DNA from: Butyricicoccus pullicaecorum
GTDB taxonomy: Bacteria > Bacillota > Clostridia > Oscillospirales > Butyricicoccaceae
Direction of reading: 5' to 3'
DNA: 60,208 nucleotides
NCBI GenBank assembly: GCA_018366195.1
Contig: JAGZIN010000017.1
Location: 1 to 60,208, forward strand
Shown: piece by piece, positions 23,786 to 32,248 of the stretch
Layout of the letters: every line of letters begins with the position of its first letter
Position numbering within the stretch: the stretch's first letter is position 1
Notes under the pieces: generated by a model
The model's database searches: none
What the model was told of the DNA's origin: nothing
What the model saw: the letters and a program-made list of their open reading frames with translations, nothing else
Translations under genes and position numbers: made by a program

Positions 23786-25087
23786 TTAAGAGGGACGCAC
23801 AGCAGGAGCCGTGGCAGAAGCGCCGGGGGTCAGGTCAATGCGGACGGCTGCATTGTAGCTGGAAGTATTTCTCTCGTAGGTAATGGCAGTCCCTGTTTTG
23901 CGCTGAACAGTGGTCATGGTAATGGCAGAAGCGGAGCCAATCCCGTTGGGAGAAATCGTGTGGACAATGGTCAGCGCTTGGTTGCCGGACAGATTCATGC
24001 TCACTTCTGTGAAGGGAGGCACAGCATATCGTAAAACAGCGTTTCCTGCACTGGCTTCCGTAGGAGAGGAGGATTGGTCAGACAGGCTTGCAACGACCGA
24101 ACGCACTTGGGCAGCACTGCTTCCCAAGGTCAACACCTGCTGCTGCGCCATCGCACACACAAAATCAATGCCATCTGCATTTTTAACGGCAGTCAATCCG
24201 GCACTCATGCCCAGTGGTTTCATTGCCCAAGTACCCTTGGGGATTCCTGCCTCGGTTAAAAAATCAGATTTGAGATAGAGCTTTCCATCTGTGCGGCTGA
24301 TAATTCCTTCTACGGTTACATTTGCCAGCTTTTTGAGCAGGGCATCTACATTTTCGTCCAGAATAGAAATTCCTTCGTTGGAGGCGATGGCAGATTCGAT
24401 GGAGCTGCGATCGGTTTGCAGCGTGGCTGTAAACTGCGCTGCGTCCGTGCTTTCTGTGCCTGTGAGAGAGCCAATCAGGGTAGACGGGATATCTCCCATG
24501 GCGGTGTGAAAGGTAAAGGTTGCACCAATTGAGCCGGTGACAGAGCGTGGCGTGACCGGAGCACAGCTGTTGGCAAACTGCACGATGGTGTTGATGGTTT
24601 GGAACTGTCCGGCAAAGGCAGTCTGCATCATTTTTTCGGTATCTACAATGATAACGGTCTGAGCCGCATTATCCCAGCCGACTGCGGCGCCAAGTGCCTG
24701 CGCTGCAAACCGCACGGGTACATAGGTGCGTCCGCCTTCGATAAAGGGAGCTGCATCTGTGGTGAAGGAACGGTTTGCACCGGCACGGTCAACCACACAA
24801 GCTTTGCGCCCAATGGTCAGCTTGATGGTACGGTCTCCGCGGTTTGCTGTAACCGTGTGGGAAGAGTCGTCCCAAGAAACCGATGCGCCCATGCCCTCAA
24901 AGATGGCACGGAAGGGAACAAAGGTGCGGTCATTGCGCATAATCGGCTGTGCATCGGAAAAGGATAATTCTGCGTCGTCCAGTGTGACGCGGATTCCTGC
25001 TGCGGAAGCTGTGGGTGCCGGAACCGCGGCAAATAGGAGAGAAACAGCAAAAACAGCGCCGCAGATACGGGACAAAATATGTTTCAT
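23786..25087 (-). CDS. secreted protein with copper-amine-oxidase-like stalk domain
   Basis: 433 residues with a signal peptide (about 1-29, cleavage after Ala-Ser-Ala-Ala). Residues 30-150 form the twin-repeat stalk domain common in Clostridia: each half has Phe-Val-Pro-Phe-Arg / Tyr-Val-Pro-Val-Arg, Gly-Ala-x-Val-x-Trp-Asp and a hydrophobic strand. This domain is a surface or sensor module and is not itself an oxidase. The C-terminal 280 residues are Ser/Thr/Ala-rich strands of unknown fold, perhaps a lipid-sensing or LolA-like beta sheet. It is downstream of the alcohol dehydrogenase by 17 bases, with its own ribosome site AAGGAGG. Confidence 0.8.
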   Translation of the reverse strand: MKHILSRICGAVFAVSLLFAAVPAPTASAAGIRVTLDDAELSFSDAQPIMRNDRTFVPFRAIFEGMGASVSWDDSSHTVTANRGDRTIKLTIGRKACVVDRAGANRSFTTDAAPFIEGGRTYVPVRFAAQALGAAVGWDNAAQTVIIVDTEKMMQTAFAGQFQTINTIVQFANSCAPVTPRSVTGSIGATFTFHTAMGDIPSTLIGSLTGTESTDAAQFTATLQTDRSSIESAIASNEGISILDENVDALLKKLANVTVEGIISRTDGKLYLKSDFLTEAGIPKGTWAMKPLGMSAGLTAVKNADGIDFVCAMAQQQVLTLGSSAAQVRSVVASLSDQSSSPTEASAGNAVLRYAVPPFTEVSMNLSGNQALTIVHTISPNGIGSASAITMTTVQRKTGTAITYERNTSSYNAAVRIDLTPGASATAPAVRPS

Positions 25088-25104
25088 GAAAAAACCTCCT
25101 TGTA

Positions 25105-26292
25105 TTATTCTGCCAGTGCATAAATCGCACGGATATCATCGGGATACAGGTCGATATAGCTTTTCACTGGCTGCACACCGCCCTTGGTGGTCAGATGGAT
25201 AATGGCTTCGTATTCATCGGGAGTCAGCCCAAGCTCAGACATACGGGTGGGCATACCGATTTCTGTAAAGTAACGCTTCATCGCATCAATTCCCGCCTGC
25301 GCAGTGCGTTCAGGGTGGTCAAAATTCATGGGACAATCCCAGACACGGTTTGCAAGCTGTGCAAACTTCATGATATCATGCTGCATAACATATTGTGCCC
25401 AAGCAGGGAACAGAACTGAAAGTCCAGCGCCATGTGCCACAGTATCGTGCAGCGCAGAAACGGGGTGCTCCAGCTTATGTGCGGGAAATTTGCGCTGCTT
25501 GCCGCAGCCGGTCAAATCGTTGTGGGACAGTGAGGAAGCCCACATCAGTGTTGCACGTGCCTCATAATCTTCTGGGTGTGCGATTGCAGTCCGACCGGCT
25601 TCACGCACGGACACCAAAAGTGCCTCTGCCAGACGCTCGGTGAGGTCACATTCCCCGTCGCCGGTCAAATAACGCTCCATGGTGTGCATCATGATATCTA
25701 CGATACCACAGCCTGTTTGGAACTTGGAAACGGTATAGGTATTTTCGGGATTTAAGAATGCTACAAGCGGGCGAACGGTCTCGGAGGTAATGCCCTGCTT
25801 GACCCACGGGGTCAACAAATCATTGGTGATGACATCAGAGTTGGACATCTCACTGCCTGCTGCTGCAAGGGTCAGCACCACGCCGACGGGAAAGACCTCG
25901 TTTGCTTTTGGGTGTGTGCCTGTGGAGGCATACTGCCAAGGGTCGTTTCCGGTTGCCAGTCCTACACCAATCGCCTTTGCAGAGTCGATGACAGAGCCGC
26001 CGCCCACAGCAAGAATAAAATCAATTTTTTCAGCCTGACAGAAGGCGATGCCCTCACGAATGAAAGAAAGCTTGGGGTTTGGCGCAACGCCGCCAAGCTC
26101 TGCATAAGAAATCCCAGCCTCGGTAAGAGATGTGATAACCTTGTCCAGAAGCCCGATTTTCTTGACAGAGCCGCTGCCATAGTGTATAAGTACGCGGCGG
26201 GCACCCATATCTTTGAGTGTGCTGCCGATTTGTGACTCGATTCCGCGCCCAAAAATAACCTTGGTGGGAGCGCAATAGGTAAAGTTCTGCAT
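25105..26292 (-). CDS. iron-containing alcohol dehydrogenase, butanol-dehydrogenase type
   Basis: NAD(P)H-dependent alcohol dehydrogenase of the BdhA/YugJ branch, 395 residues. Seen are the nucleotide loop Gly-Gly-Gly-Ser-Val-Ile-Asp-Ser-Ala-Lys near 95 and the metal ligands: Asp and His in Val-Asp-Ile-Met-Met-His, and two His in Leu-His-Asp-Thr-Val-Ala-His-Gly. Such enzymes reduce butyraldehyde or acetaldehyde, or detoxify other aldehydes. Start follows AGGAGG. It leads the transcript that includes the stalk-domain protein. Confidence 0.9.
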   Translation of the reverse strand: MQNFTYCAPTKVIFGRGIESQIGSTLKDMGARRVLIHYGSGSVKKIGLLDKVITSLTEAGISYAELGGVAPNPKLSFIREGIAFCQAEKIDFILAVGGGSVIDSAKAIGVGLATGNDPWQYASTGTHPKANEVFPVGVVLTLAAAGSEMSNSDVITNDLLTPWVKQGITSETVRPLVAFLNPENTYTVSKFQTGCGIVDIMMHTMERYLTGDGECDLTERLAEALLVSVREAGRTAIAHPEDYEARATLMWASSLSHNDLTGCGKQRKFPAHKLEHPVSALHDTVAHGAGLSVLFPAWAQYVMQHDIMKFAQLANRVWDCPMNFDHPERTAQAGIDAMKRYFTEIGMPTRMSELGLTPDEYEAIIHLTTKGGVQPVKSYIDLYPDDIRAIYALAE

Positions 26293-26419
26293 AGAAAAAC
26301 CTCCTGTTGGGAAATTTGATAAAAATACAACCTTGCTCGTGTATTATTCCAATCAAGCGATTATTTTTATTATAACATATCTCTGCGCGAAGCGGGATAC
26401 ATTTTGGCAACATTCAAAA

Positions 26420-26443
26420 AACCGCCCACGCAGGTGGGCGGTT
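26420..26443 (-). terminator. terminator of the hypothetical membrane protein gene
   Basis: Perfect 10-bp stem aaccgcccac / gtgggcggtt with a 4-base loop, then a T-run (TTTTTG) on the minus strand. Confidence 0.85.
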
Positions 26444-26459
26444 CATGTGCAGAAAACGA

Positions 26460-26966
26460 TTATAAAGGCTCTAATTGAATCCAATATTGTTCCTGATTAC
26501 GGCGGTCTGTATAATATAAGGTTATGTTTCCAGATATTTCGTGGATATTCCCACGCAAGGAGCCTGTAAAGTATTTGTTTGCAATTGCATCTCCAATATG
26601 CCGCTCACTGAACTGGAAATGGAGCAGCAAGGGTCTTCTGGAATCTGGAAAGAATATCGGGAGTGGGCTGTCACCGGAAACGCACGAATCTTTTCGATAG
26701 GGATTGTGGTAACAGAAAGAAAAGGTTTGTGTTCCAATCGTGATATTGCCTGTAAATTCGATGCTGCCCAGTCTGAGACCATAGTATTTTATTTTCCCCT
26801 GTACAGCAACGGGCTCTGTAATGACCGCAGGATTGTTCGTTGTCATACGGTAAGTTTTATCAATCGTTTGATAGCGTGGTGTGGCGATAAATCCAAGTAT
26901 AAAAAATATGGAAAGAATCACCAAAACGATTTTAATCTTTGTCGGTATATGGAATTTGTTCTTCAT
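26460..26966 (-). CDS. hypothetical membrane-anchored protein
   Basis: 168 residues, family not recognised. One N-terminal membrane helix (about 12-30) after a Lys-rich start suggests an anchor with the rest outside the cell. The external part is strand-rich, with paired segments Gly-Ser-Ile-Glu-Phe-Thr-Gly-Asn-Ile and His-Glu-Ile-Ser-Gly-Asn-Ile that look like a repeated beta unit. Lower G+C than its neighbours. Single-gene unit closed by its own terminator. Confidence 0.65.
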   Translation of the reverse strand: MKNKFHIPTKIKIVLVILSIFFILGFIATPRYQTIDKTYRMTTNNPAVITEPVAVQGKIKYYGLRLGSIEFTGNITIGTQTFSFCYHNPYRKDSCVSGDSPLPIFFPDSRRPLLLHFQFSERHIGDAIANKYFTGSLRGNIHEISGNITLYYTDRRNQEQYWIQLEPL

Positions 26967-27136
26967 AAGCCTTTGTATTGCGCAAAGCGTCGATTTTCAG
27001 AGAATACGGAATCATCACGTACAAAAATATAAACAGCAAAGCATGATTTGATGGTTATAGAGTAGCATGTAGGAATACAAAAGTCAATTGTGATTTGTCA
27101 TAAATCCGTATGGATTTTCTTATGAAAAAATACAAA

Positions 27137-27166
27137 CAGGCAGCATCTTAATTTTGATACTGCCTG
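27137..27166 (-). terminator. terminator of the CofE-like gene
   Basis: Arms CAGGCAGTATC / GATGCTGCCTG with one mismatch on the minus strand, followed by TTTGTATTTTTTC. Confidence 0.75.
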
Positions 27167-27181
27167 CTTGTGAGCGATATT

Positions 27182-28381
27182 TTATCGTGTGTAGTTGTCA
27201 AAATATCCTTGAATATAGATGATTGGAGTGCCCTTATCGCCGGAGCCAGAGGTCAGGTCAGCCAGAGAGCCGATGAGGTCAGTCAGGCGGCGCGGGGTAG
27301 TGCCCTGTGTCACCATAGTGCCCTTGAGATTCTTTGCCTTTTCGTCCTTATCATGGATATATTCCTTGATTGCGTCCTTGAGCGCATCACCAGACAGATT
27401 TGCAAAATCGTTATCTGCAAGGTACTTGAGCTTGACCTCATTTGGAGTGCCTTCCAAACCAGGTGTATATGCCGGAGAAACAACCGGGTCCGCAAGTTCC
27501 CAAATCTTTCCAACAGGGTCCTTGAATGCACCATCGCCATAAATCATGACTTCTACATTTTTGCCGGTCTTATCTTTAATCATCTGATGGATTTTTGCCA
27601 CCATTTCATCGCAGTGAATGGGGAACAGCTTAACCGAATCCTCGGTTGCCTTGTTGGAGCCAAGCAGACCGAAGCGGTCATTGTAGCCGGAGCCGTCCAT
27701 GCTCTCTGTCATGATATCATCAAGCGTGCACACGACCTCAGCACCGGCATTTTGGAGCAGACGCTTTGTGCGTGCGCGGGTATGGATATCACATGCCAGA
27801 ACATGCTTGGTATAATTCAGAATGGCACGCGGGTCATTTGCAAAAATAACCTCTGCCTCAGCACCAGTTTCCTCAATCAGCTTTTTGTAGTAATCTACAT
27901 AGTCTACCCCTGTGAATACATGGGTCTTGTAGCCAAATAGTTCACGGTACTTTGCTTCAGACAAGATGTCTGTCCATGGGTTTACACCCTTTTCGTCCAT
28001 TTCATCTAAATCAATGAGATGGTTGCCAACCTCGTCAGAAGGATAGCTCAGCATGAGTATCACCTTCTTGCAGCCCTTTGCAATGCCGCGCAGACAAATG
28101 GCAAAGCGGTTGCGGCTCAAAATGGGGAAGATGACACCGACTGTGCCACCGCCCAGCTTGCTTTTTACATCAGCAGCAATGTTATCTACACTTGCATAGT
28201 TTCCCTGTGCACGTGCCACGACCGCCTCGGTCACAGCAATAACATCGCGGTCTGCGATGGTGAATGGTGCACTTTCCGATGCAGCAAGAACCGAATCCAC
28301 TACGATTTGCGCAAGGTCATCACCCTCACGGATAATGGGGGCGCGCACGCCGCGTGATACAGTACCAATCATTCTCTCCAT
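27182..28381 (-). CDS. CofE-like ligase (coenzyme F420-0:L-glutamate ligase family)
   Basis: 399 residues. The N-terminal part contains the family pattern Gly-Thr-Val-Ser-Arg-Gly-Val-Arg-Ala-Pro-Ile then Ala-Asp-Arg-Asp-Val-Ile-Ala-Val-Thr-Glu-Ala-Val-Val-Ala-Arg-Ala, as in CofE. It is about 150 residues longer than archaeal CofE, with an insert around 150-300. CofE adds Glu to F420, but no other F420 genes are here and Clostridia of this type are not known to make F420, so an amide-forming ligase on another substrate is the more cautious call. Start ATG 28381 has AAAGAGG 7 bases upstream; an in-frame extension of 29 codons overlaps the promoter and is rejected. Confidence 0.75.
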   Translation of the reverse strand: MERMIGTVSRGVRAPIIREGDDLAQIVVDSVLAASESAPFTIADRDVIAVTEAVVARAQGNYASVDNIAADVKSKLGGGTVGVIFPILSRNRFAICLRGIAKGCKKVILMLSYPSDEVGNHLIDLDEMDEKGVNPWTDILSEAKYRELFGYKTHVFTGVDYVDYYKKLIEETGAEAEVIFANDPRAILNYTKHVLACDIHTRARTKRLLQNAGAEVVCTLDDIMTESMDGSGYNDRFGLLGSNKATEDSVKLFPIHCDEMVAKIHQMIKDKTGKNVEVMIYGDGAFKDPVGKIWELADPVVSPAYTPGLEGTPNEVKLKYLADNDFANLSGDALKDAIKEYIHDKDEKAKNLKGTMVTQGTTPRRLTDLIGSLADLTSGSGDKGTPIIYIQGYFDNYTR

Positions 28382-28439
28382 AGATAAATCCTCTTTCGAC
28401 ATATTTATTACGGGCAGAGCCCGCGGATATTCCTTTCTT

Positions 28440-28468
28440 ATTATAACGGTTCTTGCAACTGCCGACAA
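28440..28468 (-). promoter_or_regulatory. promoter of the CofE-like gene with leader hairpin
   Basis: On the minus strand TTGTCG (28468-28463), 17-bp spacer, TATAAT (28445-28440). The short leader then holds a small hairpin, cgggc-tct-gcccg (28411-28423). Confidence 0.65.
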
Positions 28469-28480
28469 CCGTAAAAACGT

Positions 28481-28505
28481 AAAAAAAGAACAATCCTGAA
28501 GGATT
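28481..28505 (-). terminator. short terminator of the DUF1576 gene
   Basis: Minus strand AATCC-TTCA-GGATT followed by GTTCTTTTTTT. The stem is only 5 bp but the T-run is long and the position is right, about 50 bases past the stop. Confidence 0.5.
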
Positions 28506-28552
28506 TAGATTTGGCAAATCCACTGCACTGAAGTATATGCAGAGAAAAATAT

Positions 28553-29905
28553 TTAATATTTTTCCTCCATGAAATCAAAAGCAGATTTGGGAAGCATGGG
28601 TTCGTCGTGCGTTACGATATCGAAATAGTCTTCATTTTGAATTTCGGGCTTTCGATGACGGACAGCGGAAAGAATCACAGCATATAAAACAATGGCAACC
28701 AGACCGCCGGAAAATCCGTTATTATACAGATTCATACCGGCAACGGGAGAGCCGGTATAGAGCACGACGGAGGCATGGATAAATCCAGCAAGGATACCAA
28801 AAGGCCAGCCAAAATAGCCGCTGATGGGGGCGAGTGTGGTGCAGAACAGGCAGGCGAGCTGTACGGCGCTGTCCGTAAGAGACCAGTGCATGACAAGACT
28901 GCCGAGCAAAACACCGCAGATTACAGGCAAAATGTTGCGTGCATGCTTGCCGAAGGCAGAAAATCCCATCACGGTTAGAATACCGCCTGCGATGGGACCG
29001 TTGAGGTCTCCGCCAATCCATACAATCAGCATCAGACCAATCAAACCGTTGATACCAATGTTGATGAGTGTGGGAGCAGGACCAAACATGCGCAGATAAT
29101 CACTGGGCGCACGTCCGCTGGTTTTCAGCAGCTTTCGGTAGCCTTGCAATGCGGTTTTTGGTGTTGCTTTACAAAAAAACAGACCGTATAGAATCAGAAT
29201 CAGAGACAAGAGAAAGAGGAGGCAGAATAGAGCAGAATCTTGTCCGGACGCCCACTCGTAGCGTACAGCCGGTGCAGTACCCAGAGAACTGATGAGCGGA
29301 ACAATGAGGAAGGCAAGCAGTCCGGAGGCAAAGCCGATATTATATAGATTCATACCGTTTTGTACCTTATAGGTATAGGCAGAAAGCGCAGGCATGATAA
29401 AGCCAATCAGCATACCGACCATGATGCCTGCCGGAAGGGAACGCCATACCGTGTTTAATACAAAATAGCTGACAATGGGAGAAAGCGCGGTTGCCATCAG
29501 ACCAGTAGCGGCATATTTGCCGAAAGCCTCATGGCGGGTTTTGGCATAAAGCCATGTACCTAGGAGAATCGGCCAGATATTCACAATATTTTTTCCGAAT
29601 AAAGAAAAACCAGACATGAGTCCCATAACAATTAGCGTGACGCCATTGCACGGAACCTTGGACAGCGAAAGAATGAGGATGCTGACAGCGGTTACCAAGG
29701 AGGCGTTGATGAGTGCTGCACCCGTGCCCGCGACCAGCACATAGTCTGTAATCAGTGCGTCCTCTGTCACAATGATTTTACCCAATCCGGCAATCAGATT
29801 GCTTGGGGAGTCCATGAGCAGACCCACCAGAAAAAGAAGTACAGCATATCCCCATAAGAAGGGGAGCATGGTCTCATAGCGTGTATGTTGAGGGTGTGAT
29901 TCCAT
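28553..29905 (-). CDS. DUF1576 polytopic membrane protein with internal duplication
   Basis: 450 residues and about ten to twelve membrane helices; family DUF1576, function unknown. The two halves repeat each other: Gly-Met-Asn-Leu-Tyr-Asn-Ile-Gly-Phe-Ala-Ser-Gly-Leu in the first recurs as Gly-Met-Asn-Leu-Tyr-Asn-Asn-Gly-Phe-Ser-Gly-Gly-Leu near the end, and Gly-Phe-Ser-Leu-Phe-Gly-Lys recurs as Gly-Phe-Ser-Ala-Phe-Gly-Lys. Duplicated halves with conserved Asn/Gly motifs suggest a transporter or channel with pseudo-twofold symmetry. ATG 29905 follows AAAAGGAG; the earlier TTG lies within that site. Confidence 0.8.
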   Translation of the reverse strand: MESHPQHTRYETMLPFLWGYAVLLFLVGLLMDSPSNLIAGLGKIIVTEDALITDYVLVAGTGAALINASLVTAVSILILSLSKVPCNGVTLIVMGLMSGFSLFGKNIVNIWPILLGTWLYAKTRHEAFGKYAATGLMATALSPIVSYFVLNTVWRSLPAGIMVGMLIGFIMPALSAYTYKVQNGMNLYNIGFASGLLAFLIVPLISSLGTAPAVRYEWASGQDSALFCLLFLLSLILILYGLFFCKATPKTALQGYRKLLKTSGRAPSDYLRMFGPAPTLINIGINGLIGLMLIVWIGGDLNGPIAGGILTVMGFSAFGKHARNILPVICGVLLGSLVMHWSLTDSAVQLACLFCTTLAPISGYFGWPFGILAGFIHASVVLYTGSPVAGMNLYNNGFSGGLVAIVLYAVILSAVRHRKPEIQNEDYFDIVTHDEPMLPKSAFDFMEEKY

Positions 29906-30005
29906 AAAGAGTGCTTCTCCTTTTAGCAAAGTTGGGGATAATTTTTAGAGAAAGTCCGTCGGAGCAATCTGAAACATGAAAATTCCAGTCTTTCTATGTT
30001 TTGTA

Positions 30006-30034
30006 ATTGTAACAAATTCTGTTGATGGGGTCAA
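30006..30034 (-). promoter_or_regulatory. promoter of the DUF1576 gene
   Basis: Minus strand TTGACC (30034-30029), 17-bp spacer, TACAAT (30011-30006), about 100 bases before the start. Confidence 0.7.
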
Positions 30035-30052
30035 GCGATGTGCAGAGAATAG

Positions 30053-30089
30053 AAAATGCTGTCCCTCTTACAGATACGGACAGCATTTT
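30053..30089 (-). terminator. terminator after spoVT
   Basis: Perfect 12-bp stem aaaatgctgtcc / ggacagcatttt with a 13-base loop, six bases past the stop, with TTTTCTATT following on the minus strand. Confidence 0.8.
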
Positions 30090-30094
30090 GAAAA

Positions 30095-30634
30095 TTACAT
30101 TGTCACATGACGTGACAAAAAGTTTGCGGCGGTTTGGCTGAGTTTGCTTTCCACCTCGGTTGCGACGGTGTGCTCGGAATCGGTTAAAAGAGTGACGCAG
30201 CCGGTCACATCTCCTTCTGCAATGATTGGAGTTGCGACAACAACACAGTAGGGGTCGTTGTCCGAAACGTGCAGTGCGGCATCGGATTCCTTGTGTTCGT
30301 AGACATGGCGCTGTTCCATCAGGGATTCCAAATCATTGGAAATGGTTTTTTCAGCCAAATCCTTTTTCGCACCCCCTGCAACCGCAATGACTGCGTCACG
30401 GTCACAGATTGCGCAGGAAAATCCAGCTGTGCGGGACAGCGCTTCTGCCAGTTCTCCGGCAAAGGTTTCCAATTCTCCCATAGGAGAATATTTTTTGAAA
30501 ATCACTTCCCCATCTCGTGCTGTGTAAATTTCCAGTGGGTCTCCCTCTCGAATACGCATAGTGCGACGAATTTCTTTTGGGATTACCACCCGACCAAGAT
30601 CGTCGATACGACGCACGATTCCAGTTGCTTTCAT
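30095..30634 (-). CDS. spoVT: stage V sporulation protein T
   Basis: Transcription factor that tunes forespore gene expression under sigma-G. 179 residues: an N-terminal AbrB-type swapped-hairpin DNA-binding domain (Lys-Ala-Thr-Gly-Ile-Val-Arg-Arg-Ile-Asp-Asp-Leu-Gly-Arg-Val-Val-Ile-Pro-Lys) and a GAF-like C-terminal domain from about residue 60, the diagnostic SpoVT arrangement. Its presence supports a spore-forming lineage. Start follows GGAGGG. Confidence 0.95.
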   Translation of the reverse strand: MKATGIVRRIDDLGRVVIPKEIRRTMRIREGDPLEIYTARDGEVIFKKYSPMGELETFAGELAEALSRTAGFSCAICDRDAVIAVAGGAKKDLAEKTISNDLESLMEQRHVYEHKESDAALHVSDNDPYCVVVATPIIAEGDVTGCVTLLTDSEHTVATEVESKLSQTAANFLSRHVTM

Positions 30635-30779
30635 ATATAAAATCCCTCCATGCCAAATTTGAGTGTATCTCTAGTATTTGCCACTATATGCAAAATATGC
30701 GGCGGGGGAAGAAAATAGATTTTGGAAGAATATGATGAGATTTCAAAAATATTTATGCATAAAATTGTCGAAAATGATA

Positions 30780-30808
30780 TTGACATTTTAGCGATGAAAT
30801 GTGATAAA
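30780..30808 (+). promoter_or_regulatory. promoter of the histidine operon
   Basis: TTGACA at 30780-30785, 17-bp spacer, GATAAA at 30803-30808, about 40 bases before hisD. No T-box or leader-peptide His run is visible in this short leader. Confidence 0.7.
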
Positions 30809-30847
30809 ATATCTGTATCAAGGATTGCATGGAAAGGGAGCATCGTT

Positions 30848-32113
30848 ATGGAATATCTGAAAAAAGGAGCTGTTCGTCCGGAAGGAGAATGGAAAGAGCA
30901 CAGCAGACAGGTTGCAGAAATCATTCAAAGGGTTCGCACGTCTGGAGATGAGGCGCTTTTTGAATACAATACGCGGTTTGATGGCAATTCTCGTACGCGA
31001 TTTCGTGTTACACAACAGGAAATTGATGCTGCCTATGCACAGATGAGCGAACAGGAGCTGGAGGATTTGCGGCAGGCTGCTGAGAATATCCGCACATTTG
31101 CACAAGCACAGCGGGATTGCTTCAAAGAGCTGAATCGGGTTTCGATGATTTCAGGCTCTTGTCTGGGGCATCGTGTCATTCCGGTGGAGTCTTGCGGCTG
31201 CTACGTCCCGGGCGGCTCATACCCCTTGTTTTCCACGGCGCTGATGCTCGTGATTCCTGCCAGAGTTGCCGGAGTCAAACGTGTGGCTGCTTGTTCTCCG
31301 GCTGTGAAGGGAACCACTTCCATTCACTATAAGACGCTGGTTGCGATGGATATTGCAGGTGCAGATGAAATTTATGTGATTGGCGGCGCACAGGGAATTG
31401 CTGCGTTCGCCTATGGAACAGAGCAGATAAAGCCGGTTGATATGATTGTCGGACCGGGAAACCAATATGTAGCAGAAGCAAAACGGCAGTGCTATGGGCA
31501 AGTGGGGATTGACTTTTTTGCCGGACCGAGTGAGGTACTGGCGGTTGCAGATGACAGTGCGTCTGCTTGCATATTGGCGGCAGATATGCTGGCACAGGCA
31601 GAACATGACCGCTTGGCAAAGAGTATTTTGGTGACCACCAGCCGAAAGCTGGGGCTGGAGGTTCTGGCATATGTTGCGGAGCAGCTCAAAACGCTGGAAA
31701 CTGCAGAGATTGCGGCTGCATCATGGAATACCTACGGAGAAGTGATTTTGGCAGAGCATTTGGACGAAGCTGTTCAAATTGCAAATGCGTATGCGCCGGA
31801 GCATTTAGAGGTCATTGTAAGAGAGGAACGGATTCTTCCGGAGTTTGTAAACTTTGGCTCGCTCTTTATCGGTCAGGAGACCGGTGAGGTGTTTGGAGAC
31901 TATGCTTCTGGTACGAATCATACCTTGCCTACGGGAAGGACTGCCCGTTATACTGGCGGAGTATGGGTCGGAACCTTCTTAAAAGTGTGCTCTTTTCAGA
32001 GATATGAGCGAAGTGCAATGCGTGAAATTGCACCGCTGGTATCTCGTATGGCACACGGGGAAGGTCTGGCTGCCCATGCAAGAGCGGCTGAAATTCGTAT
32101 GGAAATGCTGTGA
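30848..32113 (+). CDS. hisD: histidinol dehydrogenase
   Basis: Last two steps of histidine synthesis, histidinol to histidine with two NAD+. 421 residues; typical segments include Gly-Gly-Ser-Tyr-Pro-Leu, Val-Gly-Pro-Gly-Asn-Gln-Tyr-Val, Gln-Ala-Glu-His-Asp and Ala-Pro-Glu-His-Leu-Glu, which hold the Zn and catalytic Glu/His residues. ATG 30848 follows AAAGGGAG; a longer in-frame extension overlaps the promoter. It heads a nine-gene operon in which every pathway step is represented. Confidence 0.96.
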   Translation: MEYLKKGAVRPEGEWKEHSRQVAEIIQRVRTSGDEALFEYNTRFDGNSRTRFRVTQQEIDAAYAQMSEQELEDLRQAAENIRTFAQAQRDCFKELNRVSMISGSCLGHRVIPVESCGCYVPGGSYPLFSTALMLVIPARVAGVKRVAACSPAVKGTTSIHYKTLVAMDIAGADEIYVIGGAQGIAAFAYGTEQIKPVDMIVGPGNQYVAEAKRQCYGQVGIDFFAGPSEVLAVADDSASACILAADMLAQAEHDRLAKSILVTTSRKLGLEVLAYVAEQLKTLETAEIAAASWNTYGEVILAEHLDEAVQIANAYAPEHLEVIVREERILPEFVNFGSLFIGQETGEVFGDYASGTNHTLPTGRTARYTGGVWVGTFLKVCSFQRYERSAMREIAPLVSRMAHGEGLAAHARAAEIRMEML

Positions 32114-32248
32114 TTTTCATAGATAGAATGTATGGTCAGGAGACCATCAAAACACACAACGTTATAGTTGATAGAATTGATGCTTTACTTTCTTGATTTA
32201 GTAAGATAAAATGATGATATAAGAAAATATTGACAGGAGGGAGCTCTA

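Noticed and set aside
32114..32248. T-box or leader riboswitch between hisD and hisZG
   Set aside because: I looked for a specifier hairpin and the T-box core sequence and saw neither; only a 5-bp hairpin and weak promoter-like boxes.
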